From NCBI GenBank assembly GCA_040080835.1, contig JBEBHP010000004.1, forward strand, positions 124,001 to 188,000: a stretch of DNA of 64,000 nt, read 5' to 3'. The position numbers and the translations under genes were made by a program. The notes beneath the pieces were generated by a model. That model ran no database searches and was not told the DNA's origin. It saw only the letters and a program-made list of their open reading frames with translations. Source of the stretch: SZUA-430 sp040080835. Its GTDB lineage: Bacteria > Pseudomonadota > Alphaproteobacteria > Micropepsales > Micropepsaceae. Below are positions 52,030-61,766 of this stretch, in pieces; position 1 is the first letter of the stretch, and each line of letters opens with the position of its first letter.

Positions 52030-54930
52030 ATGTCAAACTCCCTAGCATCGCGCATATCGCGGATACCCAAGATATTTGATGCCGCTCGTGCCGACCGTAC
52101 GCTGGAGTATCTCGGCGCGCGCGCTGGTGATGGCCGGGCCAGTCAACTGATTGCAGCAATTGCGTCCAACAGTCCCTACCTGGCTGTGGTGCTTGAGCGG
52201 GAAGCAGACCTCCTGCCGATGTTGCTGCATGGTGCACCGGAAGCAAGTTTTCGTGACTTGATGAGTTCGCTTGATTGTCCGACGGATTTGCCGCGTCACG
52301 AGCTGATGCGGCAGCTGAGGACCACCAAGAGGCAAGTGGCTCTGCTGATTGCTCTCGCGGACTCAGGTGAAGCTTGGGGTCTCGATGAAGTCACAAGATC
52401 GTTGACTGAACTCGCCGACAAGACGCTTCAAGTGGCACTGAAGAGTGCCTTTTTTGAAGCTGCGTCGCGGGGTCGTCTGCGTGCTTTTGATGAGGGTGAT
52501 CCCACGGAGCATTGCGGTCTCTTCTTCCTTGCAATGGGGAAATACGGAGCGTTTGAGCTGAACTATTCGAGTGATATTGACTTCAGCTGCTATTTCGACC
52601 CTTCGCGCCTGCCCGTTGCGGGGAAATACGAGGCGCAAGAAGTGGCGGTTCGCATTACACAGTCGGCGGTATCGCTGATGCAGGAAACAACGCCTGATGG
52701 ATATGTCTTCCGGTGTGACTTGCGGCTGAGACCAGATGCCGGGTCGACCCAGATTGCGGTCTCCATGAGGGCGGCCGAGAGTTACTACGAATCCATGGGA
52801 CAGAACTGGGAGCGCGCAGCCATGATCAAGGCTCGCGTTTGTGCAGGGGACTTTGTTTCAGGGCAAGAATTTCAGCAAGGCTTGCAGCCGTTCGTGTGGC
52901 GGAAGTATCTGGATTTTGCAGCCATTGAAGACATTCACTCGATCAAGCGTCAGATACACGCGCACGGTGGACACAGTGCCATTGCTGTGGCGGGGCACAA
53001 TATCAAGCTTGGTCGCGGCGGGATTCGGGAAATAGAGTTCTTTGCGCAGACACAGCAACTAATTCTTGGCGGTCGGATCAGCTCCCTCAGGAGTCCGCGC
53101 ACGACAGATGCTCTGGATTCACTCGAGGCTCGCGGTGTGATCACCTTTCAAACGTGTGCGGACCTGAAGGCATCCTATGGCTTTCTGCGAACGCTCGAGC
53201 ACCGACTTCAAATGATTGAGGACCAGCAGACTCATTCGATGCCCAAGAGCGCGGAGGGCCTCGCCAACATTGCGAACTTCATGGGTTTTGAAAGCGCGGA
53301 GCAACTGTCGGCAATTCTGCGGGACACGCTTGCGGGTGTTCAGCTTCACTATTCAAAGCTGTTCGAAAGCCAGCCATCGTTGTCCAAACCGAGCGGTAGT
53401 CTGGTTTTCACCGGAGTAGAAGCTGATCCAGAGACCATTCAGACACTGAGGAGAATGGGATTTTCGCAACCCGAGGCGATGTCGACAACGATAAGAGGCT
53501 GGCACCACGGGCGTATCCGGGCCACACGTAGCGAACGCGCCAGAGAAAAGCTGACGACACTCATGCCATTGTTGCTTGGGGCACTGGGTCAGACAGCAAA
53601 TCCGGACATCGCATTCACCAGGTTTGACAAGTTCCTGTCCGGATTGCCTTCAGGTGTGCAGGTATTCGCATTGCTGCTTTCAAATGCCGGATTGCTTGGC
53701 TTGATTGCTGAAATTGTTGGGACGGCTCCAAGGCTGGCCGACCATTTAGCGGCGCGTCCGGGTTTGCTGGATGTGCTGATAGATTCTGAATTTTTGCGAC
53801 ATCAACCTGCGCTGGAAGAGTTGCTGGCTGGCTTGAGCGAGCTTGTGAGGTCCGGTAGGCGTTTTGAAGAGCACCTGGACATTGTTCGAAGATGGACAAA
53901 GGATCAGCAATTCCGCGTCGGGCTGCAGTTGCTGCGCTTCGAGATGGATGGCATTCGGGCGGGATATGCGTTCGCTGATGTCGCTGAGGCGGCAATCAGA
54001 GCGCTATACGATGTAACGCTGTCCGAAATGACTGCTGCACACGGTCAGATCGCAAACGGAGGGCTGGTCGTGATCGGCATGGGAAGGCTGGGTGGTCGCG
54101 AAATGAGCGCCACGTCCGACCTCGACCTCATTTTTGTCTATGATCACGCCGTGGATGCGTTGGCGTCCAATGGCGAGAGGGCCTTGATGCCGAGCGTGTA
54201 CTACGCACGTTGTGCTCAGCGGCTCATCACCGCACTAACGGCAATGACCGCTGAAGGCGGGTTGTTCGACGTTGATATGCGACTGCGACCTTCAGGGAAC
54301 AAGGGACCGGTTGCCGTCAGTTTCGAAACGTTCAGGAACTACCAGGTGAGCGAAGCCTGGACCTGGGAGCGGCTGGCTCTCACGCGTGCCCGAGTAATCG
54401 CCGGGCCACCAGAACTGGGTGCGCTGGTGCAAGGCGTCATTGCAAAATCCCTGACAGCACATCGAAATGCAGAGAAAACACTAATGGAAGTTGCAGATAT
54501 GCGTGGGCGCCTGGATCGGGAAAGGCCGGCGAAATCCGTTTGGGAACTCAAAGAAGCCAAAGGAGGGTTGTTTGACGTGGAATTCATTGTTCAGGGCCTC
54601 CAGTTGACAAATGCGTGCAGGATTCCAAGTGTTTTGAACACCAATACGTTATTGGCAATGGATGAATTGACCAAGGCTCAATGCTTGAGCGGAGCCGATG
54701 GCGGGGTGCTGCGCGAAGCGTTGCAAACCTATCTCGTACTGTTCCAGATTCTGCGACTTACTGTTGGCGACGTCTTCGATCCGACTGACGTTTCAAACTC
54801 ACTGAGAGAGTTGATTGTCAAGATCACGGATTCACAAAGCCATTCAATCCTTGAAGAACGGTTGTCGCGTTTGGAACATGGCGTGCGAGACATCTTCGAA
54901 CGTGTTGTCGGCAAAGTGTCAGCGAATTGA
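52030..54930 (+). CDS. glnE: Bifunctional glutamine synthetase adenylyltransferase/deadenylylase, 966 aa
   Basis: Controls glutamine synthetase by adding and removing AMP in response to PII. The two nucleotidyltransferase active sites have the classic G-x-GG/YG-x-(n)-SD-x-D pattern: MGKYGAFELNYSSDIDFSCY near residue 170 and MGRLGGREMSATSDLDLIFVY near 684. Helical GlnD/PII-linked regions follow each. The length is normal (about 950-980). The ATG at 52030 is preferred to an upstream TTG at 52009. Confidence 0.95.
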   Translation: MSNSLASRISRIPKIFDAARADRTLEYLGARAGDGRASQLIAAIASNSPYLAVVLEREADLLPMLLHGAPEASFRDLMSSLDCPTDLPRHELMRQLRTTKRQVALLIALADSGEAWGLDEVTRSLTELADKTLQVALKSAFFEAASRGRLRAFDEGDPTEHCGLFFLAMGKYGAFELNYSSDIDFSCYFDPSRLPVAGKYEAQEVAVRITQSAVSLMQETTPDGYVFRCDLRLRPDAGSTQIAVSMRAAESYYESMGQNWERAAMIKARVCAGDFVSGQEFQQGLQPFVWRKYLDFAAIEDIHSIKRQIHAHGGHSAIAVAGHNIKLGRGGIREIEFFAQTQQLILGGRISSLRSPRTTDALDSLEARGVITFQTCADLKASYGFLRTLEHRLQMIEDQQTHSMPKSAEGLANIANFMGFESAEQLSAILRDTLAGVQLHYSKLFESQPSLSKPSGSLVFTGVEADPETIQTLRRMGFSQPEAMSTTIRGWHHGRIRATRSERAREKLTTLMPLLLGALGQTANPDIAFTRFDKFLSGLPSGVQVFALLLSNAGLLGLIAEIVGTAPRLADHLAARPGLLDVLIDSEFLRHQPALEELLAGLSELVRSGRRFEEHLDIVRRWTKDQQFRVGLQLLRFEMDGIRAGYAFADVAEAAIRALYDVTLSEMTAAHGQIANGGLVVIGMGRLGGREMSATSDLDLIFVYDHAVDALASNGERALMPSVYYARCAQRLITALTAMTAEGGLFDVDMRLRPSGNKGPVAVSFETFRNYQVSEAWTWERLALTRARVIAGPPELGALVQGVIAKSLTAHRNAEKTLMEVADMRGRLDRERPAKSVWELKEAKGGLFDVEFIVQGLQLTNACRIPSVLNTNTLLAMDELTKAQCLSGADGGVLREALQTYLVLFQILRLTVGDVFDPTDVSNSLRELIVKITDSQSHSILEERLSRLEHGVRDIFERVVGKVSAN

Positions 54931-56340
54931 CAGTGCGCGCAATACATCGTGCGCAAATTCCGAAAGTGTGTCGTCGCGGGCCCCCATGATTACTATCCGA
55001 TCTCCAGGTCTTGCAGCGTCAGTCAACAGCCTCATGCAGTCTGCTCGATTTGGTTCATGGACGGCATTTTTTCCGTTCGCAATGACGCCTTTGACGATGT
55101 CGGCGCTGCCGACGTCTCTGATGGTCGTGCCGCCGTAGTAGGCAGGGTCAGGCATGACCAGAAGGTCTTCACTGGCCAATGCGTGCGAAAAGCTGGCGAC
55201 CAGTTCGTGCCCCATCAATTTGAGTGGGCCATAGCCGTGTGGTTGAAACATAACTATGATGCGTCCGGGGAATTCATGCAGCGTGTTGAATGTGGCTGCA
55301 ATTTTGTCCGGGTTGTGAGCAAAGTCATCGATGACAGTAATTGAGCCAGCGGTGCCAACGATATCAAACCTGCGCTTGATACCGGAAAATCTGGATATGG
55401 CTTCACAGGCAGCTTTTGCGGGCACGCCTGCAGCGATAGCGCAGGCGAGGGCACCCAAGGCATTGGACACGTTGTGCCTGCCAGGCAGTTGAATGCGGCA
55501 CAGGATGTCTTGACCGGACGATTTCTCATGCACCCGGAATTCTGTTGCGACATTGAACAACCGAATGTCGTTGGCAAGGATGTCGGCGGCCGCGTCAGCG
55601 ATGCTGAAGGTCAGCACCCGCTTGGCCAAACGCTTCACGTTTGCGGTTTCCGGATTGTCCAGATTCAGAATTGCAGTTTCAGCGCGGGAAATGAAGGCGC
55701 CAAACAGTTCGCGCAATTCAGTGAGCGGCTTGTGATCGAGGGATACGTTTGTGACCAGTGCAATCTTTGGATTGTAAAGGGAGATGGATCCGTCACTTTC
55801 ATCCACTTCACTGACAAATACGGTCCCTTGCCCGACCGCGGAGCTTGCATACGTATTGGAAGTGTTCGCAAAATTCTTCATGACAGCGCCGTTCATAATC
55901 GTGGGCTGCATGCCGAGATCATGAAATATCCAACCGGCCATTCCTGTAGTTGTTGATTTTCCGCTGGTGCCACCAATTGCGACACTCATGGGCGCCGAGT
56001 TGAACAGCTCAGCCAAGAGTTCAGCCCTCCTGACCATGGAGAGGCCGAGTTTTTTGGCTGCTGCCACGTCCGGGATTGTGTTTTCGACCGCGGCGGAGGC
56101 TACCAGCACCTGGCTGGTGCGTGTTATGCCGCTTCCATCCTGGGGATGCAGACGGATGCCGGCAGACCGCAGAAAGTCGAATTTTTCCGCCAACCGCCCC
56201 TGGTCAAGTGCGCGGTCGGACCCTTCAACTTCGAAACCTTTACCTTTCAGAATGAGTGCCAGTGGCAACATTCCGCTACCGCCGATTCCGCAGAAGAAAT
56301 ACTGTGAGGCCTGATTCAAGATCATGTTTGTTCTTCGCAT
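54919..56340 (-). CDS. mpl: Mur ligase family protein, Mpl-like (UDP-MurNAc:peptide ligase), 473 aa
   Basis: A three-domain Mur ligase. The N-terminal Rossmann domain (FCGIGGSGMLPLALILKGKG) has the MurC/Mpl GxGGxGM pattern. The ATP site is GGTSGKSTTTG (about residues 115-125). The ADP/ligand domain ends ...IDDFAHNPDKI, then GYGPLKLMG. It is MurC-related. The divergent neighbour is an LD-carboxypeptidase, which makes the tripeptide that Mpl ligates to UDP-MurNAc, so Mpl is the favoured call. A MurC paralogue of another function cannot be excluded. The frame could start at a TTG at 56370. Confidence 0.72.
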   Translation of the reverse strand: MRRTNMILNQASQYFFCGIGGSGMLPLALILKGKGFEVEGSDRALDQGRLAEKFDFLRSAGIRLHPQDGSGITRTSQVLVASAAVENTIPDVAAAKKLGLSMVRRAELLAELFNSAPMSVAIGGTSGKSTTTGMAGWIFHDLGMQPTIMNGAVMKNFANTSNTYASSAVGQGTVFVSEVDESDGSISLYNPKIALVTNVSLDHKPLTELRELFGAFISRAETAILNLDNPETANVKRLAKRVLTFSIADAAADILANDIRLFNVATEFRVHEKSSGQDILCRIQLPGRHNVSNALGALACAIAAGVPAKAACEAISRFSGIKRRFDIVGTAGSITVIDDFAHNPDKIAATFNTLHEFPGRIIVMFQPHGYGPLKLMGHELVASFSHALASEDLLVMPDPAYYGGTTIRDVGSADIVKGVIANGKNAVHEPNRADCMRLLTDAARPGDRIVIMGARDDTLSEFAHDVLRALSIR

Positions 56341-56369
56341 AGCAAGGGGCGGTTCGCAAATGGTCTGCA

Positions 56370-57227
56370 ATGTCTAGACGCTCTATTTGCATTGGTGTTG
56401 TAGCACCTGCCGCACGCCTGGATGAAAGTGCCGCGCAACGTGTGACGGATTTGGCGTTGCGAGAATTTGCTGGATCGGTTGACCTTCGGTTTCATAGACA
56501 GTGCTTCAGACGCCACGGTCACTTTGCAGGCACAGACCTGGAACGGGCAGACGCGTTCGTCGAATATGCCAACGATCCAACCGTTGATGCTGTCTGGTTC
56601 GCTCGTGGCGGATATGGCTCGGTTCGGATCGTCGATATGGTCCTGGACAGACTTTCCATCGCGTCGCGCAATAAAACCTATTTGGGATACAGCGATCTGG
56701 GCAGTCTGCTAGGTGCGCTTTATGCGCAGCGCTATGCAAACATAGTGCATGGACCAATGCCTGCAGATATTCTGAGGCCCAACGGTGAAGCGGCAGTGCT
56801 TAGATCCCTGTCGTATCTTCTGGAAAGGTCGAGTGCGGGACTGGAGCCTTCCCTGAAAACGGGTGGAAAGGCCATCGCCTTCAACATGATGATCTTTTGC
56901 AGATTGATTGGGACGCCTCACTTTCCGGACGTCTCTGCACATGTGCTGATGCTGGAGGAAGTGTCGGAATACATGTACAGTATTGACCGCATGATGGCAC
57001 ATATCGCTTCGTGTCCGCCGGCGCGGCAGCTTGCTGGAATCAGGCTGGGACGCTGCAGTTTGATTCCGCCCAACGATCCAGACTTTGGGAAAAGTGAAAC
57101 GGAAGTTGTCCAGGACTGGTGCCTGCGTTCCGGGATCCCGTATTTAGGGCGTGCCGATATAGGTCACGATTCAGACAACAAAATTGTTCCCTTCGGTGCA
57201 TATGCGGCAGAGCTGCTAGTTTCTTAG
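56370..57227 (+). CDS. ldcA: Murein tetrapeptide LD-carboxypeptidase (peptidase S66), 285 aa
   Basis: A cytosolic hydrolase that removes D-Ala from recycled tetrapeptide. Key residues are visible: Ser in GYSDLGSL (S108), Glu in MLEEVSEYMYSIDRM, His in ADIGHDSDNKIVPFG. It lies divergent from the Mpl-like ligase with only 29 bases between starts, which suggests a shared promoter. It overlaps the end of the convergent potA gene by 12 bases. Confidence 0.92.
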   Translation: MSRRSICIGVVAPAARLDESAAQRVTDLALREFAGSVDLRFHRQCFRRHGHFAGTDLERADAFVEYANDPTVDAVWFARGGYGSVRIVDMVLDRLSIASRNKTYLGYSDLGSLLGALYAQRYANIVHGPMPADILRPNGEAAVLRSLSYLLERSSAGLEPSLKTGGKAIAFNMMIFCRLIGTPHFPDVSAHVLMLEEVSEYMYSIDRMMAHIASCPPARQLAGIRLGRCSLIPPNDPDFGKSETEVVQDWCLRSGIPYLGRADIGHDSDNKIVPFGAYAAELLVS

Positions 57228-58301
57228 GACGATCAGGGAATTGGGGTCCCAGCACGCGTACACGGGTTTGGATATGTCCAAGCCTGCCGAACGGTCGAGG
57301 TTTTGTGCTTCAACATAAAGCGGTGTGGATCGACCTTTCACGAATACATGATACTGGCTTCTGTCACCCAGGTATGCGCTCGCCTTGATTGTGCCTTCCA
57401 CAAACGCGCCTGAAGTCGGCCTGGAACCAACAAGCGCCAGCTTTTCGGGCCGGAGCGCTGCGACTACCTTGTCGCCAACTTTCAAATTTTCGGTTGCAGG
57501 CGCCTTGATTACACCGATGGCCTGGGCATCAAGCAATGCCTCATTGCCGTTCAGGGACTTCACAACTGCTTCCAGCAAGTTGATGGTTCCGATGAACGAC
57601 GCAACTTCGACGTTGATGGGCTGTTCGTACAATTCCCGAGGTGGTGCAATCTGAAGAACCTTTCCCTTGCTCATGACCGCGATCCGGTCAGACATGGAAA
57701 GCGCTTCTTCCTGATCATGTGTCACAAACACAAACGTGATACCCACGGTCCTTTGCAGCTGGCGGAGTTCGATCTGCATCTCTTCGCGCAGTTTCTTGTC
57801 CAACGCGCCTAGTGGTTCATCGAGAAGCAGCACCTTGGGTCGTTTTACCAGCGCCCGTGCCAGTGCAACACGCTGACGTTGTCCGCCGGATAACTGGTCA
57901 CCCCGACGGGTTCCAAATCCATCCAGTTTGATCATCGCCAGCGCTTCATTCACGCGCCTTCGAAGTTCGCTTCCGGACAAACGTGACTTGCGCAGTCCGT
58001 ACGCAATATTATCGAATACGTTGAGGTGTGGGAAAATGGCGTATGACTGAAATACCATGTTGGTGGGGCGTTTATACGACGGGATCAATGAGGATGGTTG
58101 ATCGTCAATGTAGATTTCGCCTTCAGTCGGAAATTCAAATCCTGCAATCATTCTCAGAAGTGTGGTCTTCCCACATCCAGATGGTCCAAGAAGAGAAAAA
58201 AATTCCCCCCGTTCAATGCCGAAATTCGCGGCGTCCACGGCTGTGGCGCCTCCTGCGAACTGCTTCGTCACGTTTTCAATTCGAATGATCTGGTCTGGCA
58301 T
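57216..58301 (-). CDS. potA: ABC importer ATP-binding protein, spermidine/putrescine (PotA) type, 361 aa
   Basis: An N-terminal ATPase with Walker A (GPSGCGKTT, about residues 38-46), signature LSGGQRQRVALARALVK, Walker B (VLLLDEPLGALDK) and the switch His (THDQEEALSMSD). A C-terminal TOBE regulatory domain follows (VVAALRPEKLALVGSRP). This family serves polyamine, iron and some other small-cation importers. It is encoded with two permeases on the same strand (12 bases and a four-base overlap). The polyamine assignment is supported only by family and by nearby speD/speE. Confidence 0.85.
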   Translation of the reverse strand: MPDQIIRIENVTKQFAGGATAVDAANFGIERGEFFSLLGPSGCGKTTLLRMIAGFEFPTEGEIYIDDQPSSLIPSYKRPTNMVFQSYAIFPHLNVFDNIAYGLRKSRLSGSELRRRVNEALAMIKLDGFGTRRGDQLSGGQRQRVALARALVKRPKVLLLDEPLGALDKKLREEMQIELRQLQRTVGITFVFVTHDQEEALSMSDRIAVMSKGKVLQIAPPRELYEQPINVEVASFIGTINLLEAVVKSLNGNEALLDAQAIGVIKAPATENLKVGDKVVAALRPEKLALVGSRPTSGAFVEGTIKASAYLGDRSQYHVFVKGRSTPLYVEAQNLDRSAGLDISKPVYACWDPNSLIVLRN

Positions 58302-58312
58302 AGTGGTTTCTC

Positions 58313-59146
58313 TCAGGCGACGCCAACCTTGCGCTCACTCGTTCCCAGTTGCCGGACCCATTCGGCAAGCGCAACGAGGAGGCAAGAGGCAAGCAGGATG
58401 AGAGCGCCCATTGCGAGAACGCTCGGAAGCTTGTTGGGGAAGCGCAATTGGCTCCAGATGTAAACCGGCAAGGTTGGTTGCTGATTGGTGAGAAAGAATG
58501 ACAGCAGGAATTCGTCGAAGGAAACGATGAAAGTCAGCAACACGCTCGATACAATGCCGGGCGCAGCAAGCGGGAACGTTATCCTCCAGAATGTCATCCA
58601 GGGTGTTTCACCCAAATCCATGGACGCTTCCTCAAGGCTTTTGTCAAAGCCGTCCAAACGCGATGTGAGTACTGCCATGGCGAAGGGCGTGCAAAGAATT
58701 ACATGCCCCACGACCACGGATCTGAGTCCCAGTTCGAAACTCAATGCATTGAGCAATATCAGCAGTGAGATACCCAGAATGATCTCCGGGATAAACAGGG
58801 GCAGCATAATCAGGCCGGTGACGGCTCCCTGGCCGGGCACGCGATAGCGGGTCACGGCCTTGGCTCCGAACAATCCCAGCAGTGTGGAGACTGCCGCCAC
58901 GATTCCGCCCACCTGCAAACTTGCAACCAGGGCACGGGTCATCTTGTCGTCCAGGAAGGCCTGCTCGTACCACTTGGTTGTAAAGCCGGTGAGGGGAAAT
59001 GTTACAAAAATTGAATCGTTGAATGAAAACAGAGGAAGAAAAAGAACCGGACCATACAGGAATATCAGATATGCAACCGCAAAGGCAGTGAGACCCCTGC
59101 CAGGGTCTCCCATTCGCGATGGCTGGTTCGATCCCGCTTTTGTCAT
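58313..59146 (-). CDS. potC: ABC importer permease, PotC type, 277 aa
   Basis: An integral membrane subunit with six helices and the permease EAA loop in LEEASMDLGETPWMTFWRITFPLAAPGI (about residues 168-195). It pairs with the PotB-type permease, whose stop overlaps its start (59143-59146). Its stop is 11 bases from the start of potA. Binding-protein-dependent import is the expected role. Confidence 0.85.
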   Translation of the reverse strand: MTKAGSNQPSRMGDPGRGLTAFAVAYLIFLYGPVLFLPLFSFNDSIFVTFPLTGFTTKWYEQAFLDDKMTRALVASLQVGGIVAAVSTLLGLFGAKAVTRYRVPGQGAVTGLIMLPLFIPEIILGISLLILLNALSFELGLRSVVVGHVILCTPFAMAVLTSRLDGFDKSLEEASMDLGETPWMTFWRITFPLAAPGIVSSVLLTFIVSFDEFLLSFFLTNQQPTLPVYIWSQLRFPNKLPSVLAMGALILLASCLLVALAEWVRQLGTSERKVGVA

Positions 59147-60018
59147 TTGATTGACCTGCTGGCCAGACGCATGGCCACCGAGAACAGGATCACGAGCACG
59201 GCGACCCCAGCCATCGCTGAAAGTGCAAGTGCAGATCCGAGCGGCCAGTTGTTTATCTTCAGAAACTGTACCTGGATGATGTTGGCTATCATCTGCCCCG
59301 TGGGGCCGCCGACCATTGATGGCGTAACATAATCACCTGTGGTGGGGACAAAGATGAGTACTGCTGCTCCTATCACGCCTGGCAGCGACAAGGGAAATGT
59401 AACTCTCCAAAAACGAGCCCACGCGCCATCACCGAGGTCGGCTGCAGCTTCCAGCAGAGTGCGATCTATTTTTTCGAGTGATACGTAAATTGGCAGGATC
59501 GCGAACGCCGCGTAAGCGTGTGCAAGCGTGATGACGACGGCGGTCTGGTTATACAGCAGAAATTCAAGTGGCTGCTCTATCAATCCCAAAGATGTCAATC
59601 CGGAGTTTATTACACCATTGTACCCCAGAATTACTTTCCAGGCGAAGACACGCAGCAAGTAACTGGTCCAGAACGGAATGGTCAGCAATATCAGCCAAAC
59701 AAACTTGTACTTCTTCACTCCAAAAGCCACGTAATAAGCCATGGGGTAGGCAAGGGCGACCGTGACGAACGTTACCAAACTTGATGTCTCGATCGATCTC
59801 CAGAAGATATCAAGGTAACTCTTGTGGGTTGCCACCTCCCGGTAGCGGTCCAGCGTCAGGGTTGTGTCGTATCCCATCCCCACCTGGGTCCAGAAAGAAT
59901 ACAGCACCAGCAGGATGAGAGGGGCTGCAAGCAGCACAACCATTGTGATCATGACCGGAGACAAAAGCGCGTAGCCTTTGGCTGCGTCCGAGCGCAGGTA
60001 GAATGCCCTGAGGCGCAT
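59143..60018 (-). CDS. potB: ABC importer permease, PotB type, 291 aa
   Basis: Six transmembrane helices and an EAA-like loop: LEAAADLGDGAWARFWRVTFPLSLPGV. The frame is open to 60222, adding about 68 residues of Pro/Arg-rich non-membrane sequence. I chose the Met at 60018 (MRLRAFYLRS) because it gives the family length. No substrate-binding protein gene lies beside it; the upstream neighbour is a divergent GST. Confidence 0.82.
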   Translation of the reverse strand: MRLRAFYLRSDAAKGYALLSPVMITMVVLLAAPLILLVLYSFWTQVGMGYDTTLTLDRYREVATHKSYLDIFWRSIETSSLVTFVTVALAYPMAYYVAFGVKKYKFVWLILLTIPFWTSYLLRVFAWKVILGYNGVINSGLTSLGLIEQPLEFLLYNQTAVVITLAHAYAAFAILPIYVSLEKIDRTLLEAAADLGDGAWARFWRVTFPLSLPGVIGAAVLIFVPTTGDYVTPSMVGGPTGQMIANIIQVQFLKINNWPLGSALALSAMAGVAVLVILFSVAMRLASRSIK

Positions 60019-60324
60019 GAAGAAGTCGGGGCGATTTTCAGTCGTAGCGGCACTGGCTGGCAATCTGAACTCCACGCGTAAGAAACCAACCGGCTTTTCC
60101 AGCGGTATTGTGGGATATCGGGGGGCGTGCCGCAACCCGGGTGCCAGCAAATCGGCTAAATACAGTTGCAATATTGCGCCTGAGTGCATCGTTTTGGCTG
60201 GCAGCGGCGGGTTTGACCGCACGGATTGGTCTTAACCGAATGAGGAACGTAGTGCCGTGACATGATATCAATTGGGCTGACGGGTTTGCCTGCCCGAAAT
60301 TTTGGCAAGGAAAGGTATCGGAAC

Positions 60325-60975
60325 GTGAAACTGTATGATTCCAAGTTGTCACCCTATTCCAGCCGGGTGCGTCTCCAGCTCTATTTCAAGAATCTCTCCG
60401 TGGAAGTGATTGACGTGCCGTCGGGTGGGTCACACACCGCTGAGTACGCAAAAATGAACCCGCTGGAGAAAATTCCTACGCTGGAAGACAGTGGCTTCTT
60501 CCTGCCCGAATCGAGCGCAATTGGCGAGTACCTGGAGGATACGGGTGCTGGTCGGTCGTTACGTCCGGAAAGCCCGAAAGAGCGCGCTCGAATGCGGGTG
60601 ATTTACAATGTTGCGGATCAATACATTCTTACTCCACTTTTTGAGCTGTTTGAGCAGGTCAATCCCGCCACAAGAAATCCCAAGGTGGTCGATGAGCAGC
60701 TGACTGAATTGCGCAAGGCTCTGAGCGGCCTGGAGAAGTTCCTGGCGGGTGGGAAGTATGCGCTGGGAAGCGACCCCTCGTTGGCAGATTGCGCCCTGGT
60801 TCCGGCGCTGTTTTTCGTTAGCGCGGTTAGTTCTGGACTGGGGCAGGGTGATCTGTTGGCTGCGACGCCGAAGGTGAAGGCCTATTATTCAGATGTGCAA
60901 TCGGACCCGAGTGTGCAGCGTCTGCTGGCTGAATTGGGAACCGCGCTTGTCGAGTATATGAAACAGGCTTCGTAA
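60325..60975 (+). CDS. Glutathione S-transferase family protein, 216 aa
   Basis: A thioredoxin-like N-terminal domain (KLYDSKLSPYSSRVRLQLYF, then NPLEKIPTLEDSGFFLPESSAI with the GSH-binding ES pair) and a helical C-terminal domain (LADCALVPALFF). The GTG start at 60325 fits the family's beginning and follows AAGGAAAGG by nine bases; an ATG at 60262 would add an unrelated leader. It is divergent from the PotB gene. Substrate unknown. Confidence 0.87.
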   Translation: MKLYDSKLSPYSSRVRLQLYFKNLSVEVIDVPSGGSHTAEYAKMNPLEKIPTLEDSGFFLPESSAIGEYLEDTGAGRSLRPESPKERARMRVIYNVADQYILTPLFELFEQVNPATRNPKVVDEQLTELRKALSGLEKFLAGGKYALGSDPSLADCALVPALFFVSAVSSGLGQGDLLAATPKVKAYYSDVQSDPSVQRLLAELGTALVEYMKQAS

Positions 60976-61004
60976 CAGGACATTCGCTTGGGATCAGTGG
61001 GCAC

Positions 61005-61712
61005 ATGCTTCCAAAGGCAATTCTTTTCGATCTCGATGACACGCTGATTTCTGCCTATGGCAACCCGGAGCGAGCGTGGAGAAAAGTGGTTCACGAGTAT
61101 GAGGCGCGGCTGGGTAATTTATCGCCCAATGAGCTCGCACAACACATAACCGCAGAGGCGAGAGAATTCTGGAGTGATGCCCAACGACACAAGGTGTGGC
61201 GGCACGATCTTCCGGAGTCCCGTCGGCGGATTGTAGGGCAGGTTTTTGAGCGGCTCTCGCTTGGGAGTCCGCAATTGTCATGCGATTTGGCGAACCGGTA
61301 CACGGAATTGCGAGACGAAGAGATGTTTCTCTTTCCTGGTGTTTTGGAAACGCTGACTGCCTTGGCGGACCAAAACGTGCGTCTTGCATTGATCACTAAC
61401 GGTAGCGCCGGAGTGCAGCGGACGAAGATAGCGCGATTTGGGCTGGGGCCCATTTTTGAACACGTGCAGATCGAAGGCGAGCACGGTTTCGGCAAGCCCG
61501 AAGAAAGAGCGTATCTGCATGCGATGTCTGGTCTGAACGTCATGCCTGAAGAGACCTGGATTGTGGGAGACAACCTCGTTTGGGAGGTTGAAGCACCGCA
61601 AAGGCTTGGAATCTTTTCGATCTGGTATGACGGGGAGGGAAAAGGACTTCCTTCCAGTACAACCATTCAGCCTGACAGGATCGTCAGAGCCTTGCCTGAA
61701 CTGATCGGGTGA
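61005..61712 (+). CDS. HAD superfamily hydrolase, 235 aa
   Basis: A phosphatase of the HAD class with cap domain. Motif I is LFDLDDTLISAYGNPERAW (nucleophile Asp in DLDDT), motif II LALITNGS, motif III Lys in HGFGKPEERAY, motif IV VGDNLVWEVEAPQRLG. It resembles the YjjG/pyrimidine 5'-nucleotidase and phosphoglycolate phosphatase groups. It follows the GST gene by 29 bases and is convergent with speE. Confidence 0.88.
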   Translation: MLPKAILFDLDDTLISAYGNPERAWRKVVHEYEARLGNLSPNELAQHITAEAREFWSDAQRHKVWRHDLPESRRRIVGQVFERLSLGSPQLSCDLANRYTELRDEEMFLFPGVLETLTALADQNVRLALITNGSAGVQRTKIARFGLGPIFEHVQIEGEHGFGKPEERAYLHAMSGLNVMPEETWIVGDNLVWEVEAPQRLGIFSIWYDGEGKGLPSSTTIQPDRIVRALPELIG

Positions 61713-61766
61713 AGGAAACCCGGCTGCCCACATCCTGACGGCCGGAATCTGTAGTGGTGCGGACGC

